A stretch of DNA of 64,000 bases, taken from Candidatus Microthrix parvicella Bio17-1. GTDB taxonomy: Bacteria; Actinomycetota; Acidimicrobiia; Acidimicrobiales; Microtrichaceae. This document shows, in pieces, positions 1-7,986 of the stretch. The stretch spans positions 372,001 to 436,000 of the forward strand of contig NZ_AMPG01000001.1 in the NCBI RefSeq assembly GCF_000299415.1. Direction: 5' to 3'. The position numbers were made by a program, and so were the translations under genes. Position 1 is the first letter of the stretch, and the number at the start of each line of letters is the position of its first letter. The notes under the pieces were generated by a model. That model did no database searches and was not told the DNA's origin. It saw only the letters and a program-made list of their open reading frames with translations.

Positions 1-711
1 GATTCGCACATCGAGCAACACCCACTCGGTGGGCACCACGCGAACCACTCGCAGCGTGTTGTCCAGACTGTTCGAGCGGGTCCACGAGCCGAACGCCTGG
101 CTGATGCCCCACGGCACGTAGTCGCCGAGGACCGCAAGGCTGGCGGCCGACGGCTCCACGTCCCGGAGCCGCACCCACATGGCGGCCCGTCCCCCGGGCG
201 CCGGGTCGCCGTTGAGACGATCCCACTGGTGGCCCACGGCCAGACGGCTTTCAATGCGGGACATGATCGAGGTGCCGAGCCCGCCCGTTGACTCACGAAC
301 CTCACACTCGTTCGGGCCCGGTACCTCCGGCATCACCGTCCACTGGCCGGTGTCATCCAGGTCACGCTGACCCAGTGCAGCGTTCACGGTGAGAATCTCC
401 CGGTCGCCGACCCGTCCGACCACGCGGGCCTGGGCGGTGTGGCGCCCAGCCGCCGGGATGGTCACGTCCAAGTCCATGATCTCGTCGATCATGGCGTAGC
501 TGAGGTACTGCGCGGTGGCCCACACCAACGGCCGGCCGGTGGTGCGCTCGAGTGCCAGGATGGCGGCACCCAGCCCAGCGCCACCGAAGAGAAACCGGCC
601 CAAGGTGGCCAGACCGGGTGCCACCGGCAGGTACCAACGATGGGGGTTGTGCGTGGCCTCGAGGCCCAAGAATTCTCCGACATCCACAACGCCGAGGGTA
701 GCTTCACGCAC
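1..711 (-). CDS. Acyl-CoA thioesterase-like protein, 3' end cut by the window edge
   Basis: The minus strand has an uninterrupted frame from a GTG at 711 to position 1 (237 codons, no stop), so the carboxyl end lies outside the window. Read by eye the protein contains THNPHRWYLPVAPGLATLGR near residue 20, then LVWATAQYLSYA and LDVTIPAAG, which is how TesB-like two-hotdog thioesterases (thioesterase-like superfamily) begin. Such enzymes hydrolyse acyl-CoA in the cytoplasm. An in-frame GTG at 687 is an alternative start. The gene is divergent from the amidase, whose ATG at 712 directly abuts this GTG. The family call is good; the substrate is unknown. Confidence 0.75.
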   Translation of the reverse strand, partial: MREATLGVVDVGEFLGLEATHNPHRWYLPVAPGLATLGRFLFGGAGLGAAILALERTTGRPLVWATAQYLSYAMIDEIMDLDVTIPAAGRHTAQARVVGRVGDREILTVNAALGQRDLDDTGQWTVMPEVPGPNECEVRESTGGLGTSIMSRIESRLAVGHQWDRLNGDPAPGGRAAMWVRLRDVEPSAASLAVLGDYVPWGISQAFGSWTRSNSLDNTLRVVRVVPTEWVLLDVRI

Positions 712-2106
712 ATGACCGACGCACCGTGGACCGGAGACGCCAGCTCGCTCGTCGAGGCCTTTCGCAGCGGAGACCGGTCTCCAATCGAGGAGATGGAGGC
801 CACGCTGGCCGCCGCCGATGCCACCCGCTTGAACTGCTTCAGCCACCTCGACCCCGAGATGGCCATTGCCAAGGCGGCCAAGGCCGATACGTCCAAGCCG
901 TTCGGCGGGGTGCCGCTGGGGGTGAAGGAGTTGGACCACTATGTCGGCTGGCCGGCCACGCAGGCCTCCCTGTTGTTCGCCGAGGAGGTCGCCACCGACA
1001 CGTCGCTCAACGTGGACCGGACCGAGAAGCTCGGCGGCGCCGTGCCCTTTGGGCTGACCACGGCCAGCGAATTTGGCGGTCTCAACGTCTCCAACACCCG
1101 GCTCAACGGTGTCACGGGCAACGCTTGGAAGCCGGAGATGACGCCAGGTGGAAGCTCGGGCGGATCGGCGTCGGCGGTAGCCGCCGGCATCTGCCCGCTG
1201 GCCAGCGGAGGCGACGGGGGTGGTTCCATCCGCATCCCCGCAGGCTTCTGCGGGCTCCCCGGCTTGAAGACCACCGCCGGGCGGATTCCTCGGGGCCCCA
1301 ACGCCTCGGTCCACCCGATGACCGTGGTCAATGGGGTGTTGGCCCGCTCGGTGCGCGACCTTGCCCGCCACCTCGACGTGGCGTCCGGCTACGACCCCGT
1401 CGATCCGTACTCGCTGCCCCGCCGGGATGGTTGGGAAGCCAACCTTGGCAGCTACGGCGACAGCCTGCGTGGCCGTCGAGCAGTGATCAGCCCCGATTTG
1501 GGCGTGGCGACCGTGAACCCCGAGGTGGCCCGACGCGTACGCGACGCCGGCGAGGCCCTGGCGGCCGATGCCGGGCTGGTGCTGGTGGACGTACCTGTGG
1601 AGCTGCCCGGGCTGGGTCTGGAGTGGGCCATGGGCAACCTGTGCCACCTGCGCCACGAGCTGGGCGACGACTGGCGAGACAAGCTGCAGCAACTCACACC
1701 GGCGATGGCGTTTGGTCTGGAGATGGCCGACTCGGCCATGAACCTGGACACGATGGGCGCCGCAGAGGCGGCCCGGACCCGGGCCAACGCCACCCTGGCC
1801 GAGCTGTTCGCTCAGGTGGACTTCATCATCTCTGCCACCAACCCCGATACCGCGTTCCCGGCCCATCTCGAGGTGAACACCCGGGTGGCGGGCACAAAGG
1901 TCGACCTGGGCAACAATGGCGCACTCACCATCCCGTACAACATTGTCGGCAACCCGGCGATCTCCATTCCCGTGGAGCAACTGAACGGACTGCCGGTGGG
2001 CATGCAGGTGGCCTCTCGGCATCACAGCGAGGAACTGCTGCTGGATCTGGCCGCGCTTGCCGAGGCACAGTGCCCTTGGCCGCTGGTGGCGCCCAACATC
2101 TCGTAG
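712..2106 (+). CDS. Amidase (amidase signature family)
   Basis: The protein has 464 residues from the ATG at 712; the frame is open upstream to 439, but that part lies over the divergent thioesterase and does not look like amidase sequence. Amidase signature features are present: Lys72 in PLGVKELD, a glycine/serine loop GGSSGGSASA near residue 148 and the DGGGSIRIPA segment with the expected nucleophilic serine near residue 172. Family members hydrolyse carboxamides using a Ser-cisSer-Lys triad. It stands alone and is not next to gatB or gatC, so a GatA role in tRNA amidation is unlikely. The substrate cannot be told from sequence. Confidence 0.88.
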   Translation: MTDAPWTGDASSLVEAFRSGDRSPIEEMEATLAAADATRLNCFSHLDPEMAIAKAAKADTSKPFGGVPLGVKELDHYVGWPATQASLLFAEEVATDTSLNVDRTEKLGGAVPFGLTTASEFGGLNVSNTRLNGVTGNAWKPEMTPGGSSGGSASAVAAGICPLASGGDGGGSIRIPAGFCGLPGLKTTAGRIPRGPNASVHPMTVVNGVLARSVRDLARHLDVASGYDPVDPYSLPRRDGWEANLGSYGDSLRGRRAVISPDLGVATVNPEVARRVRDAGEALAADAGLVLVDVPVELPGLGLEWAMGNLCHLRHELGDDWRDKLQQLTPAMAFGLEMADSAMNLDTMGAAEAARTRANATLAELFAQVDFIISATNPDTAFPAHLEVNTRVAGTKVDLGNNGALTIPYNIVGNPAISIPVEQLNGLPVGMQVASRHHSEELLLDLAALAEAQCPWPLVAPNIS

Positions 2107-2175
2107 AGGCGCACCTCCTCCCCGGGGAGCAGCCCCCATCCTTGTTTGTCACAGGTCGTCGTCATGATGGGCGCC

Positions 2176-2553
2176 ATGAGTACCCAGTTGTCTCTCCTCG
2201 ACCTCATCTCGGACCAGGTGGGCCCCGCTGCAGGTGGTGACCCACGCGTGGCGGCGGCCCGCGAGTCGTTGGCGCAGGCCTCGCTCCGGCGGCGTCAGGC
2301 CGAGCCGGCACAGCGCTGGGTGGCGGTGCATCTGGACGCCGGCACCTGCGAGCTGGGACGCCGTCGCGTTGCCAAGGCTCGTGAGGTCATCGCCGCCGCG
2401 CGCATCCGCGCCGAGGAGGTCGCGCGGAACGAGGCGGATGCCCGCCAACGTGCCGCCCTGTCCGGGGTCATCAGCCTGAACAACCCCGCCAACGTCGCCG
2501 ACGCCTTGCAGGTGCCCCTTCGCCGGCCACGCCGCGCCAGGCCCGCCGCATGA
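2176..2553 (+). CDS. Hypothetical protein, helical and basic
   Basis: This is a 125-residue protein from an ATG at 2176; a TTG at 2146 in the same frame is an alternative start. It is rich in Ala, Arg and Glu, with a long predicted helical stretch (RVAKAREVIAAARIRAEEVA) and a basic tail. No family was recognised. The codon pattern is typical of the neighbours (GC-rich third positions), which supports coding. It sits 70 bases after the amidase and 43 bases before the nuclease on the same strand, so the three may be co-transcribed. Confidence 0.55.
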   Translation: MSTQLSLLDLISDQVGPAAGGDPRVAAARESLAQASLRRRQAEPAQRWVAVHLDAGTCELGRRRVAKAREVIAAARIRAEEVARNEADARQRAALSGVISLNNPANVADALQVPLRRPRRARPAA

Positions 2554-2595
2554 GTCGGCCACCCACCTCGCCGCCGCTACCCGGGCCCGAGTGAT

Positions 2596-3123
2596 GTGAA
2601 CACAAAGCGTGTGCCGTTGGTCGCTGTCATGATCGGCGTCGTGCTGGTGGGCCTTCTGGTTTGGGCTCGTGTCGGTCGGGTCACGTCCCAGTCCACCAAA
2701 CCGGGCATGGCCCAGGTCAGCTCGGTAGCCGACGGCGACACCATCGACGTCACCCTCGACGGTCATACCGAACGAGTGCGCCTGCTGGGCATCGACACGC
2801 CAGAAACGGTCGACCCTCGGCGGCCGGTTGGGTGCTTCGGGCCGGAGGCCAGCCACGAGACCAAGGCGTTGCTCCCGCCCGGCACCTGGGTACGACTTGA
2901 GCGCGACGTCGAGCTCCGTGATCGATATGGGCGACTGTTGGCCTACGTCACACGGATGCCCGACAAACTGGTGGTCAACCGGCACCTGCTGGCCGGCGGG
3001 TTCGCCGATACCCTGCGAATCGGCCCAAACAAGGCGTACCTGGCCGATTTTGCAGCGGCTCGCAACCAGGCTCGTGCGCAGAAGCTGGGGGCCTGGGGGG
3101 CATGTCCAAGCCCCTTCGAGTGA
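2596..3123 (+). CDS. Membrane-anchored thermonuclease-family (SNase-like) protein
   Basis: The protein has 175 residues from a GTG at 2596 (an ATG at 2629 is possible). Residues 8-24 form one hydrophobic segment, probably a signal anchor. The SNase fold follows: VADGDTIDV, then VRLLGIDTPE containing the first catalytic Arg and Asp, and later LRDRYGRLLAYV with the second catalytic Arg region. In this family the enzyme is a calcium-dependent phosphodiesterase on DNA or RNA; here it would act outside the membrane. Length fits the family. Confidence in the fold is high; enzymatic activity is inferred. Confidence 0.85.
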   Translation: MNTKRVPLVAVMIGVVLVGLLVWARVGRVTSQSTKPGMAQVSSVADGDTIDVTLDGHTERVRLLGIDTPETVDPRRPVGCFGPEASHETKALLPPGTWVRLERDVELRDRYGRLLAYVTRMPDKLVVNRHLLAGGFADTLRIGPNKAYLADFAAARNQARAQKLGAWGACPSPFE

Positions 3124-3165
3124 ACCGACATCTGCCAACCCGCGCTCACTCCCCGCCAGGGAGCG

Positions 3166-4077
3166 TCAGGTTCTGCCCGTACGGGCCGCCTCCACCGACG
3201 AGCCTGAGCGGCGACCCATCGCCCTGCGCAACTCCGCCCAGCCGATCAGCTCGGCTCCTGCGCGCTGCATCAACACCGAGATATCGGCGTCCATGGCCAC
3301 ATCCAGGTCCCCCACCCGATCGGCCCAGTCGCCGCCCAGCGCACGCAGTTCGGGGGTGTCCACCGCCGGGCGCAGCCGCAACTCGGTCACGCCGGGCTCG
3401 AGGTTCGACAGCGCCTGCTCGATCGTGCCGCGGGCCGAACCACCGCGCACAGCCACGACGTGGTCGGGCGAAAGCACCCCCGCTTGCGCCGCCAGGCTGC
3501 TCAGCGGCACGCCCAGGCTGCGCTGATCGGACGCCGACGGGAGCCGCACGGGCAACCGATACTCCTCGGCCAGTTCCAGATAGACACCGAAGAACTCGGC
3601 CCGACGCTCCATCGCTCCCAGGTGCGACGACAGGTACGTCACGTCGAAACCCCACAAAATCGCCCGTTCGATCTGTGCGTGAGCCTCTCGGAACACCTCG
3701 TCGAGGTCGGCGTGATCCCACAGATCCTCCAAGGTCCGTGGAAACCCGCCATCGCCGTCCAACAGCGACGGCGCGCTGGTGACGGGACCCCAGCGATACA
3801 GGTCGGACTCGGCGATCAGCGTCAGCAGCAGCCCCACCTGCTCACCCCGATAACGCTTCGCTGCGTGTCGGGCCCAAGGAGTCGGCACCATCAAGCCAGC
3901 CGAGGTGCCAAGACCTCGACGCAGCGCCGAATAGACCCCCTCGTTGGACGCGTGACTGCGGCCCAGCCCATCCATCGTGAAAATAACCAGCCGGTCAGTG
4001 CTCGACCGGCCCATCGCCTCGCAGAGTTCGCTCACTTCACGGAAGCGTACCGGCGTGCCATGGCCGATGGCCGCCAC
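3166..4077 (-). CDS. ChbG/YdjC-family carbohydrate deacetylase-like protein
   Basis: A 303-residue protein on the minus strand. It resembles ChbG/HpnK-type deacetylases: an N-terminal FTMDGLGRSHASNEGVYSAL (the metal-site Asp and the region after it), later LLLTLIAESDLYRW and a YLSSHLGAM segment, equivalent to the family's metal-binding SHLD/SHQH motif. Known members remove N-acetyl groups from chito-oligosaccharides or hopanoid sugars. The N-terminal motif has DG where many members have DD, so activity on the usual substrates is uncertain. It lies downstream of the lipoprotein gene, with a triplicated 19-bp repeat between them. Confidence 0.7.
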   Translation of the reverse strand: MAAIGHGTPVRFREVSELCEAMGRSSTDRLVIFTMDGLGRSHASNEGVYSALRRGLGTSAGLMVPTPWARHAAKRYRGEQVGLLLTLIAESDLYRWGPVTSAPSLLDGDGGFPRTLEDLWDHADLDEVFREAHAQIERAILWGFDVTYLSSHLGAMERRAEFFGVYLELAEEYRLPVRLPSASDQRSLGVPLSSLAAQAGVLSPDHVVAVRGGSARGTIEQALSNLEPGVTELRLRPAVDTPELRALGGDWADRVGDLDVAMDADISVLMQRAGAELIGWAELRRAMGRRSGSSVEAARTGRT

Positions 4078-4099
4078 AGAGCCTTCAGCGGTGGGTCGG

Positions 4100-4156
4100 G
4101 ATCAGTTGGCGGAGTCGAGATCAGTTGGCGGAGTCGAGATCAGTTGGCGGAGTCGA
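4100..4156. repeat. Three tandem copies of a 19-bp repeat at the end of a lipoprotein gene
   Basis: The unit GATCAGTTGGCGGAGTCGA occurs three times without interruption (4100-4118, 4119-4137, 4138-4156). The stop codon of the minus-strand lipoprotein gene lies in the third copy, and the other two copies are in its 3' non-coding part. Since 19 is not a multiple of three, copy-number change would not keep frame, but only copies after the stop are extra. Confidence 0.9.
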
Positions 4157-4865
4157 CGTCAGCGGAGGGGTCGGTCTCCCGTCCCAGGTCGTTCAAATCG
4201 ATCAGCTTGTCGAGTTGCGACTCGCCGGCACAGTCCTCGCCATCGACGTAGGCGCCACTGCACAGCGCAACCGCCAGATCGAACACCGGCCGAAAGTTCA
4301 CGCCCCCGGCGGAATACACGATCGTGACACCGGAGAACCGACCGATCAGGCCCGACCCGAGTTGAAACGCGACCAGTACGTCAATTGCCCCGCCGGCGGG
4401 AACGGTGGCCGTCGAGAACTGATCGAACTCCTCCATGCCCACCCGCTTCTTGGATGGCGGCCACCCCTTGAAGACCCTGGCCTCGCGATCCAGCCCCTTG
4501 ACCCGGACCTCGGCCAGCGCGTCCACAAAGCGCAGGTCTCCCTGCACCTGATCCAGTTGTATGCCGCCCATGCTGACAGGACCTTCGGTGCCGTTGCGAA
4601 GGGTAAATCGCAGCGCGTAGGTCTCACCAACCGGGGCGTCTGCGATCTCCTCGTCGAAACCACGCGACAAGCTCATCTTCAGCGGCCCTTTGGCCGGGGG
4701 GCTGTCCACCAGCGTGTCGTCGACCAAGACGCTGCCAAAGTCGGCGTCACCCTCATCGGTGCACCCGGCGACCACCAACAGCATCACCATGGCGATCACC
4801 GCCACCAGCCGACGGGACGAGGGTCCGAGGGGCGGCCGATGAGGGGTCGCGCGTGTGGCCGCCAT
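4140..4865 (-). CDS. Putative lipoprotein of unknown function
   Basis: The protein has 241 residues from an ATG at 4865. A basic N-terminus is followed by a hydrophobic run ending LLVVAGC near residue 30, a clear lipobox, so it should be a lipid-anchored exported protein. The mature part has an immunoglobulin-like pattern (YALRFTLRNGTEGPVSMGG, then alternating beta-strand-like segments), reminiscent of extracellular DUF4352-type domains, but no family could be named securely. Two cysteines near the C-terminus (ALCSG, EDCAG) could form a disulphide. The coding frame ends inside a triplicated 19-bp repeat. Confidence 0.7.
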   Translation of the reverse strand: MAATRATPHRPPLGPSSRRLVAVIAMVMLLVVAGCTDEGDADFGSVLVDDTLVDSPPAKGPLKMSLSRGFDEEIADAPVGETYALRFTLRNGTEGPVSMGGIQLDQVQGDLRFVDALAEVRVKGLDREARVFKGWPPSKKRVGMEEFDQFSTATVPAGGAIDVLVAFQLGSGLIGRFSGVTIVYSAGGVNFRPVFDLAVALCSGAYVDGEDCAGESQLDKLIDLNDLGRETDPSADVDSAN

Positions 4866-4969
4866 GTGTTTCACGGCACACCTCCCAGGCTCGCCTGCCG
4901 ACCCAACGACGCTACAAGCGACTCGCGGGGCGTCGGCGGATGGTCGGTCAGGTCCTCGGCGGTGGCCCC

Positions 4970-5893
4970 TCAGGCGCGCACGCCGGCGAACAGGTCGTGC
5001 TCCGGCGACTGTGTTGCCACGACCGAGTGGTCGAGCACGTAGGTGTCGTAGGGCTCCACCCGGTCGGCCACCTCGTCGGGCACCCCGAACCAGAACCCCA
5101 CGTTGGGGTCCACCTGGGTGGCATGGGCCAACAATGCGTCCTGACGCACCCAGTAATAGCCCGACACGTCCACAAAGGCGGTTACCCGGTGGTCCTGATC
5201 GAAGTCGGCCCAGCGTTTGCGCCACTCCTCGTCGAAGGGCGATTCCAGGCCGGCTTCCTCCATGGCGTGATGCAACGCTTCCATGCGCTTGCGGTACCAC
5301 ACGGTGGAATACACCTTGTCCACCTGGTGCGGGTCGCCCAACTCGGGTCGATATGCAGGGTCAGCGGCGGCCTCGACCGCCGGCATGGAGATCTCGTGAA
5401 CCCGCAGATGATCCGGGTGGCCATAGGCCCGCTGGTCGTCGCCATAGGTGATCACCACCTGGGGTTGCTCCCGGCGAAGCATGGCCACCAAACGACCCAC
5501 CGCCTCATCAAACGGCGCATTGGCGAAGTTGTCCGGGTGCGCGTTGGGCTCGGTTCCCTCCATGCCGGAGTCGCGATAACCGAGTAGCTCAACCCGGTCG
5601 TAGCCGATGATCTGCGCGGACCGGCCCAGCTCCACCATGCGCACCGCCTGAAGATTCTCGACCACACTGGGCCGATCCATCGCAGGGTTGAGAATGTCCC
5701 CCGCCTCTCCGCCGGTGCAGCACACCAGCGTTGCCCCGATGCCGGCGTTGACGTATCGACGAACCGTCCCGGCGCCCTTCGACGCCTCGTCGTCCGGGTG
5801 CGCGTGAATGCTCAGCAACCGAAGCGGCCTGCCGTGCCGATCGGTCGGCGCCGGGTCGGCCTGGTCCAAGACCGATGCTCCATGATGGGTCAC
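4970..5893 (-). CDS. mca: Mycothiol S-conjugate amidase Mca
   Basis: A 307-residue LmbE/PIG-L fold enzyme. The zinc motif HAHPDDEASKGAGT near residue 28, then TGGEAGDILNPAMD, and a late YGHPDHLRVHE, closely follow the pattern I know for mycobacterial Mca, including the C-terminal AHATQVDPN and the ending ELFAG. Mca cleaves mycothiol S-conjugates to mercapturic acids during detoxification. The GTG at 5893 is chosen because AAGGAGAC lies five bases upstream; the frame is open to 5980. The related MshB is the main alternative, but the AHATQ(V/I)DPN signature favours Mca. Confidence 0.85.
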   Translation of the reverse strand: MTHHGASVLDQADPAPTDRHGRPLRLLSIHAHPDDEASKGAGTVRRYVNAGIGATLVCCTGGEAGDILNPAMDRPSVVENLQAVRMVELGRSAQIIGYDRVELLGYRDSGMEGTEPNAHPDNFANAPFDEAVGRLVAMLRREQPQVVITYGDDQRAYGHPDHLRVHEISMPAVEAAADPAYRPELGDPHQVDKVYSTVWYRKRMEALHHAMEEAGLESPFDEEWRKRWADFDQDHRVTAFVDVSGYYWVRQDALLAHATQVDPNVGFWFGVPDEVADRVEPYDTYVLDHSVVATQSPEHDLFAGVRA

Positions 5894-6016
5894 AGCGTCT
5901 CCTTGATGTTCACGGTGAGCGAGGATACCGACCATCGTCCGGGAGCCCCAACGATCATGTGACCAGAGCGACAGAACCAAAACTTGCCGCTCACCACAGT
6001 GGCCATCTAAGCCAAC

Positions 6017-6661
6017 ATGATGACAAACACCATCGCACCCGTCGGTCAGACCCTCCGAATGGTCAGGAAGCCGCGGCAGTTGGCCCTTGGGGCGCTTCTG
6101 GTCACCGGTGTGATGCTGGGCGCAGGCTGCAGCTCCGACGACTCGGCGAGCCCGAGCGAGACGACTGCGGCCGCTCAGACCTCGACGTCGATGAAGATGG
6201 GTGCCTCAAACAAGGGCGGTTCGGCCGAGGTGGGCGACCTCAAGCTCACCGAGGCGCGTATCGGAGAGCCCGCTGGTCCGGCCACCGGGATGTTCCTGAC
6301 GATCGACAACACCGGCGATCAGCCGGACACGCTGGTGGCGGTCACCACCAAGGTGTCGCCCGAGGTGCAGCTTCACGAGACGATCAAGGACGGCGACAGC
6401 ACGGCGATGAAGGAACTACCCGGCGGCGTTCAGGTGCCGGCACAAGCATCGGTGATCCTCAAGCCCGGCGGCACCCACGCCATGATGATGAAGGTGGACA
6501 GGCTGGCGGCGGGCGACGAGGTGCCGGTGACCCTCACCTTCAAGAATGCCGGCGACGTCGAGATGGACGTGCTCGTGGTGCCCCTGGCTGAACTCGGGGG
6601 CGACGGGCACATGGACGACACGGACAAGGGCGACGATGCCGACGCTCACAGCGACGGTTAA
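6017..6661 (+). CDS. PCuAC copper chaperone lipoprotein
   Basis: A 214-residue protein with a lipobox (LGAGC, Cys38) and a PCuAC (DUF461) domain. The copper ligands are visible as His120, Met131, His154 and Met156, i.e. H-x10-M-x22-H-x-M, one residue longer than the textbook H-x10-M-x21-H-x-M. A second Met/His-rich tail (DGHMDD, DADAHSDG) could also bind metal. Such proteins deliver Cu(I) to the CuA centre of cytochrome oxidase outside the membrane. It is the first gene of a three-gene copper set with the SCO1-like gene and ctaG. Confidence 0.9.
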   Translation: MMTNTIAPVGQTLRMVRKPRQLALGALLVTGVMLGAGCSSDDSASPSETTAAAQTSTSMKMGASNKGGSAEVGDLKLTEARIGEPAGPATGMFLTIDNTGDQPDTLVAVTTKVSPEVQLHETIKDGDSTAMKELPGGVQVPAQASVILKPGGTHAMMMKVDRLAAGDEVPVTLTFKNAGDVEMDVLVVPLAELGGDGHMDDTDKGDDADAHSDG

Positions 6662-6776
6662 CCCGGCACGCACGCTGCCCGCCAGGCCGGGGCCGGCGAC
6701 GCCTCGGCCTGGCGATGTGACCGGTTTCCTCCGTCGCTGACTGTGCCACCTCCAAAGATCGGCCTAGCGTGCGACC

Positions 6777-7952
6777 ATGAGCAGCTCCCTCACCGCTCAC
6801 CTTCTGAAACGCCGGCGAGTCGGGCTGAAGCGGGCCATCTTGGCCATCTCCGCCATGACGCTGCTGCTCGTTGCGGGGTGCGGCTCCGAAGACTCCGAAC
6901 AGGCGGCGGGCGATACGCCGTCGAAGTTCGCAGGTGTGGTGCTTGGCAAACCGACCGAACGTCCGCATTTCACGCTGACGGGTCCCGACGGCAAGCCATT
7001 CGATTTCTTCGACGAAACCAAAGGTGAGCTGACCTTTCTCTTCTTTGGCTACACCAACTGTCCCGACGTCTGCCCGGTACACATGGCCCAGCTGTCGGAA
7101 ATCCTGGCTCGCCCCGGCATGCCGACCGCCAAGGTGGTGTTCGTCACCGCCGACCCCACCCGTGACACTCCAGAGGCGCTCAAGAAGTTCCTCGGCAACT
7201 TCAACCCGGACTTCATAGGGCTGACGGGCACCGACAAGGAGATCCGCGCCGCCGAGCTGGCCGCGGGGGTTCCCCCGGCACAGATCGACACCAAGGACGG
7301 CAAGCCCGACCCGGAGGGCGGATACACCGTGTCGCATGCGGGCCAGGTGCTGGCATTCGCCCCCGACGACCTTGGCTACACCGTGTATCCGTTCGGCACC
7401 CGCACCGCTCAATACGCAGCCGACATCCCGGTCCTCTCCAAAATCAAGGCCGAGAGCGGCGACCAGGCCGTCGGTCAAACCACCACCACCGAACCCTCCG
7501 TCCAATGGGGCGGCGCCAAGTTGGGCAACCTCACCATCGCCGATGCCAGAGCGGTGGCGCTCCCCAAGCCGGTCAAGGATCCCAGGCACGAGGGTCACGG
7601 CGGCATACCGGGGAGTCCGGGCCAGTCAACAGGGGACGCCGGTGCGTTGTACTTCACCGTGACGAACTCCGGAGGTGCCGACAAACTGACCGCAGTGACC
7701 ACCCAGTCGGCCGCCAGGGTCACGTTCCGAGATGCGTCCACCGAGGGCGCTGCGGCAAGCGCGCCGCTGACCGCTCTCGAGGTTCCGGCCGACGGCAGCG
7801 TCCCTCTGGAGCCGGGCGGCGTCTATGCAAAATTGATCGACATCAAACCGATCAAAGCCGGCGACATGATGGCGGTGACGTTTACGTTTGAGAGCGGGGG
7901 TGACCTCGATGTCCTGGTACCCGTGGTCCCGGTCGCCGGGGCGTCCAAGTGA
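6777..7952 (+). CDS. SCO1/SenC lipoprotein fused to a ligand-less PCuAC-like domain
   Basis: A 391-residue protein, about twice the usual SCO1 length. Residues 1-35 are a signal ending in a lipobox (LLVAGC). Residues 50-228 are a thioredoxin-fold SCO1 domain with the copper site Cys95-x3-Cys99 (NCPDVCP) and His187 (VSHAGQ). Residues 245-387 repeat the PCuAC fold of the preceding gene (LTIADAR, GALYFTVTNSGGADKLTAV, VTFTFESGGDLDVLVPV), but the His/Met ligands are absent: the sites read VTFRD and VYAKL. SCO proteins mature the CuA site. The fusion suggests the second domain now serves as a docking module. Confidence 0.88.
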   Translation: MSSSLTAHLLKRRRVGLKRAILAISAMTLLLVAGCGSEDSEQAAGDTPSKFAGVVLGKPTERPHFTLTGPDGKPFDFFDETKGELTFLFFGYTNCPDVCPVHMAQLSEILARPGMPTAKVVFVTADPTRDTPEALKKFLGNFNPDFIGLTGTDKEIRAAELAAGVPPAQIDTKDGKPDPEGGYTVSHAGQVLAFAPDDLGYTVYPFGTRTAQYAADIPVLSKIKAESGDQAVGQTTTTEPSVQWGGAKLGNLTIADARAVALPKPVKDPRHEGHGGIPGSPGQSTGDAGALYFTVTNSGGADKLTAVTTQSAARVTFRDASTEGAAASAPLTALEVPADGSVPLEPGGVYAKLIDIKPIKAGDMMAVTFTFESGGDLDVLVPVVPVAGASK

Positions 7953-7954
7953 GC

Positions 7955-7986
7955 AGGAGATTCTCATGATCGGGGTAACGCCATGA
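7955..7986 (+). promoter_or_regulatory. Leader mini-ORF overlapping the ctaG start
   Basis: A strong Shine-Dalgarno sequence AGGAGA lies five bases before an ATG at 7966 that opens a six-codon frame (MIGVTP) ending in TGA at 7984-7986. That stop overlaps the ctaG ATG (7983) as ATGA. The ctaG start has no comparable ribosome site of its own, so ribosomes finishing the mini-ORF probably re-initiate on ctaG. Confidence 0.5.

Noticed and set aside
2149-3138. 329-codon minus-strand frame opposite the hypothetical and nuclease genes
   Set aside because: The nuclease on the plus strand has clear family motifs. The minus frame has no recognisable pattern and its composition is that of an antisense shadow.
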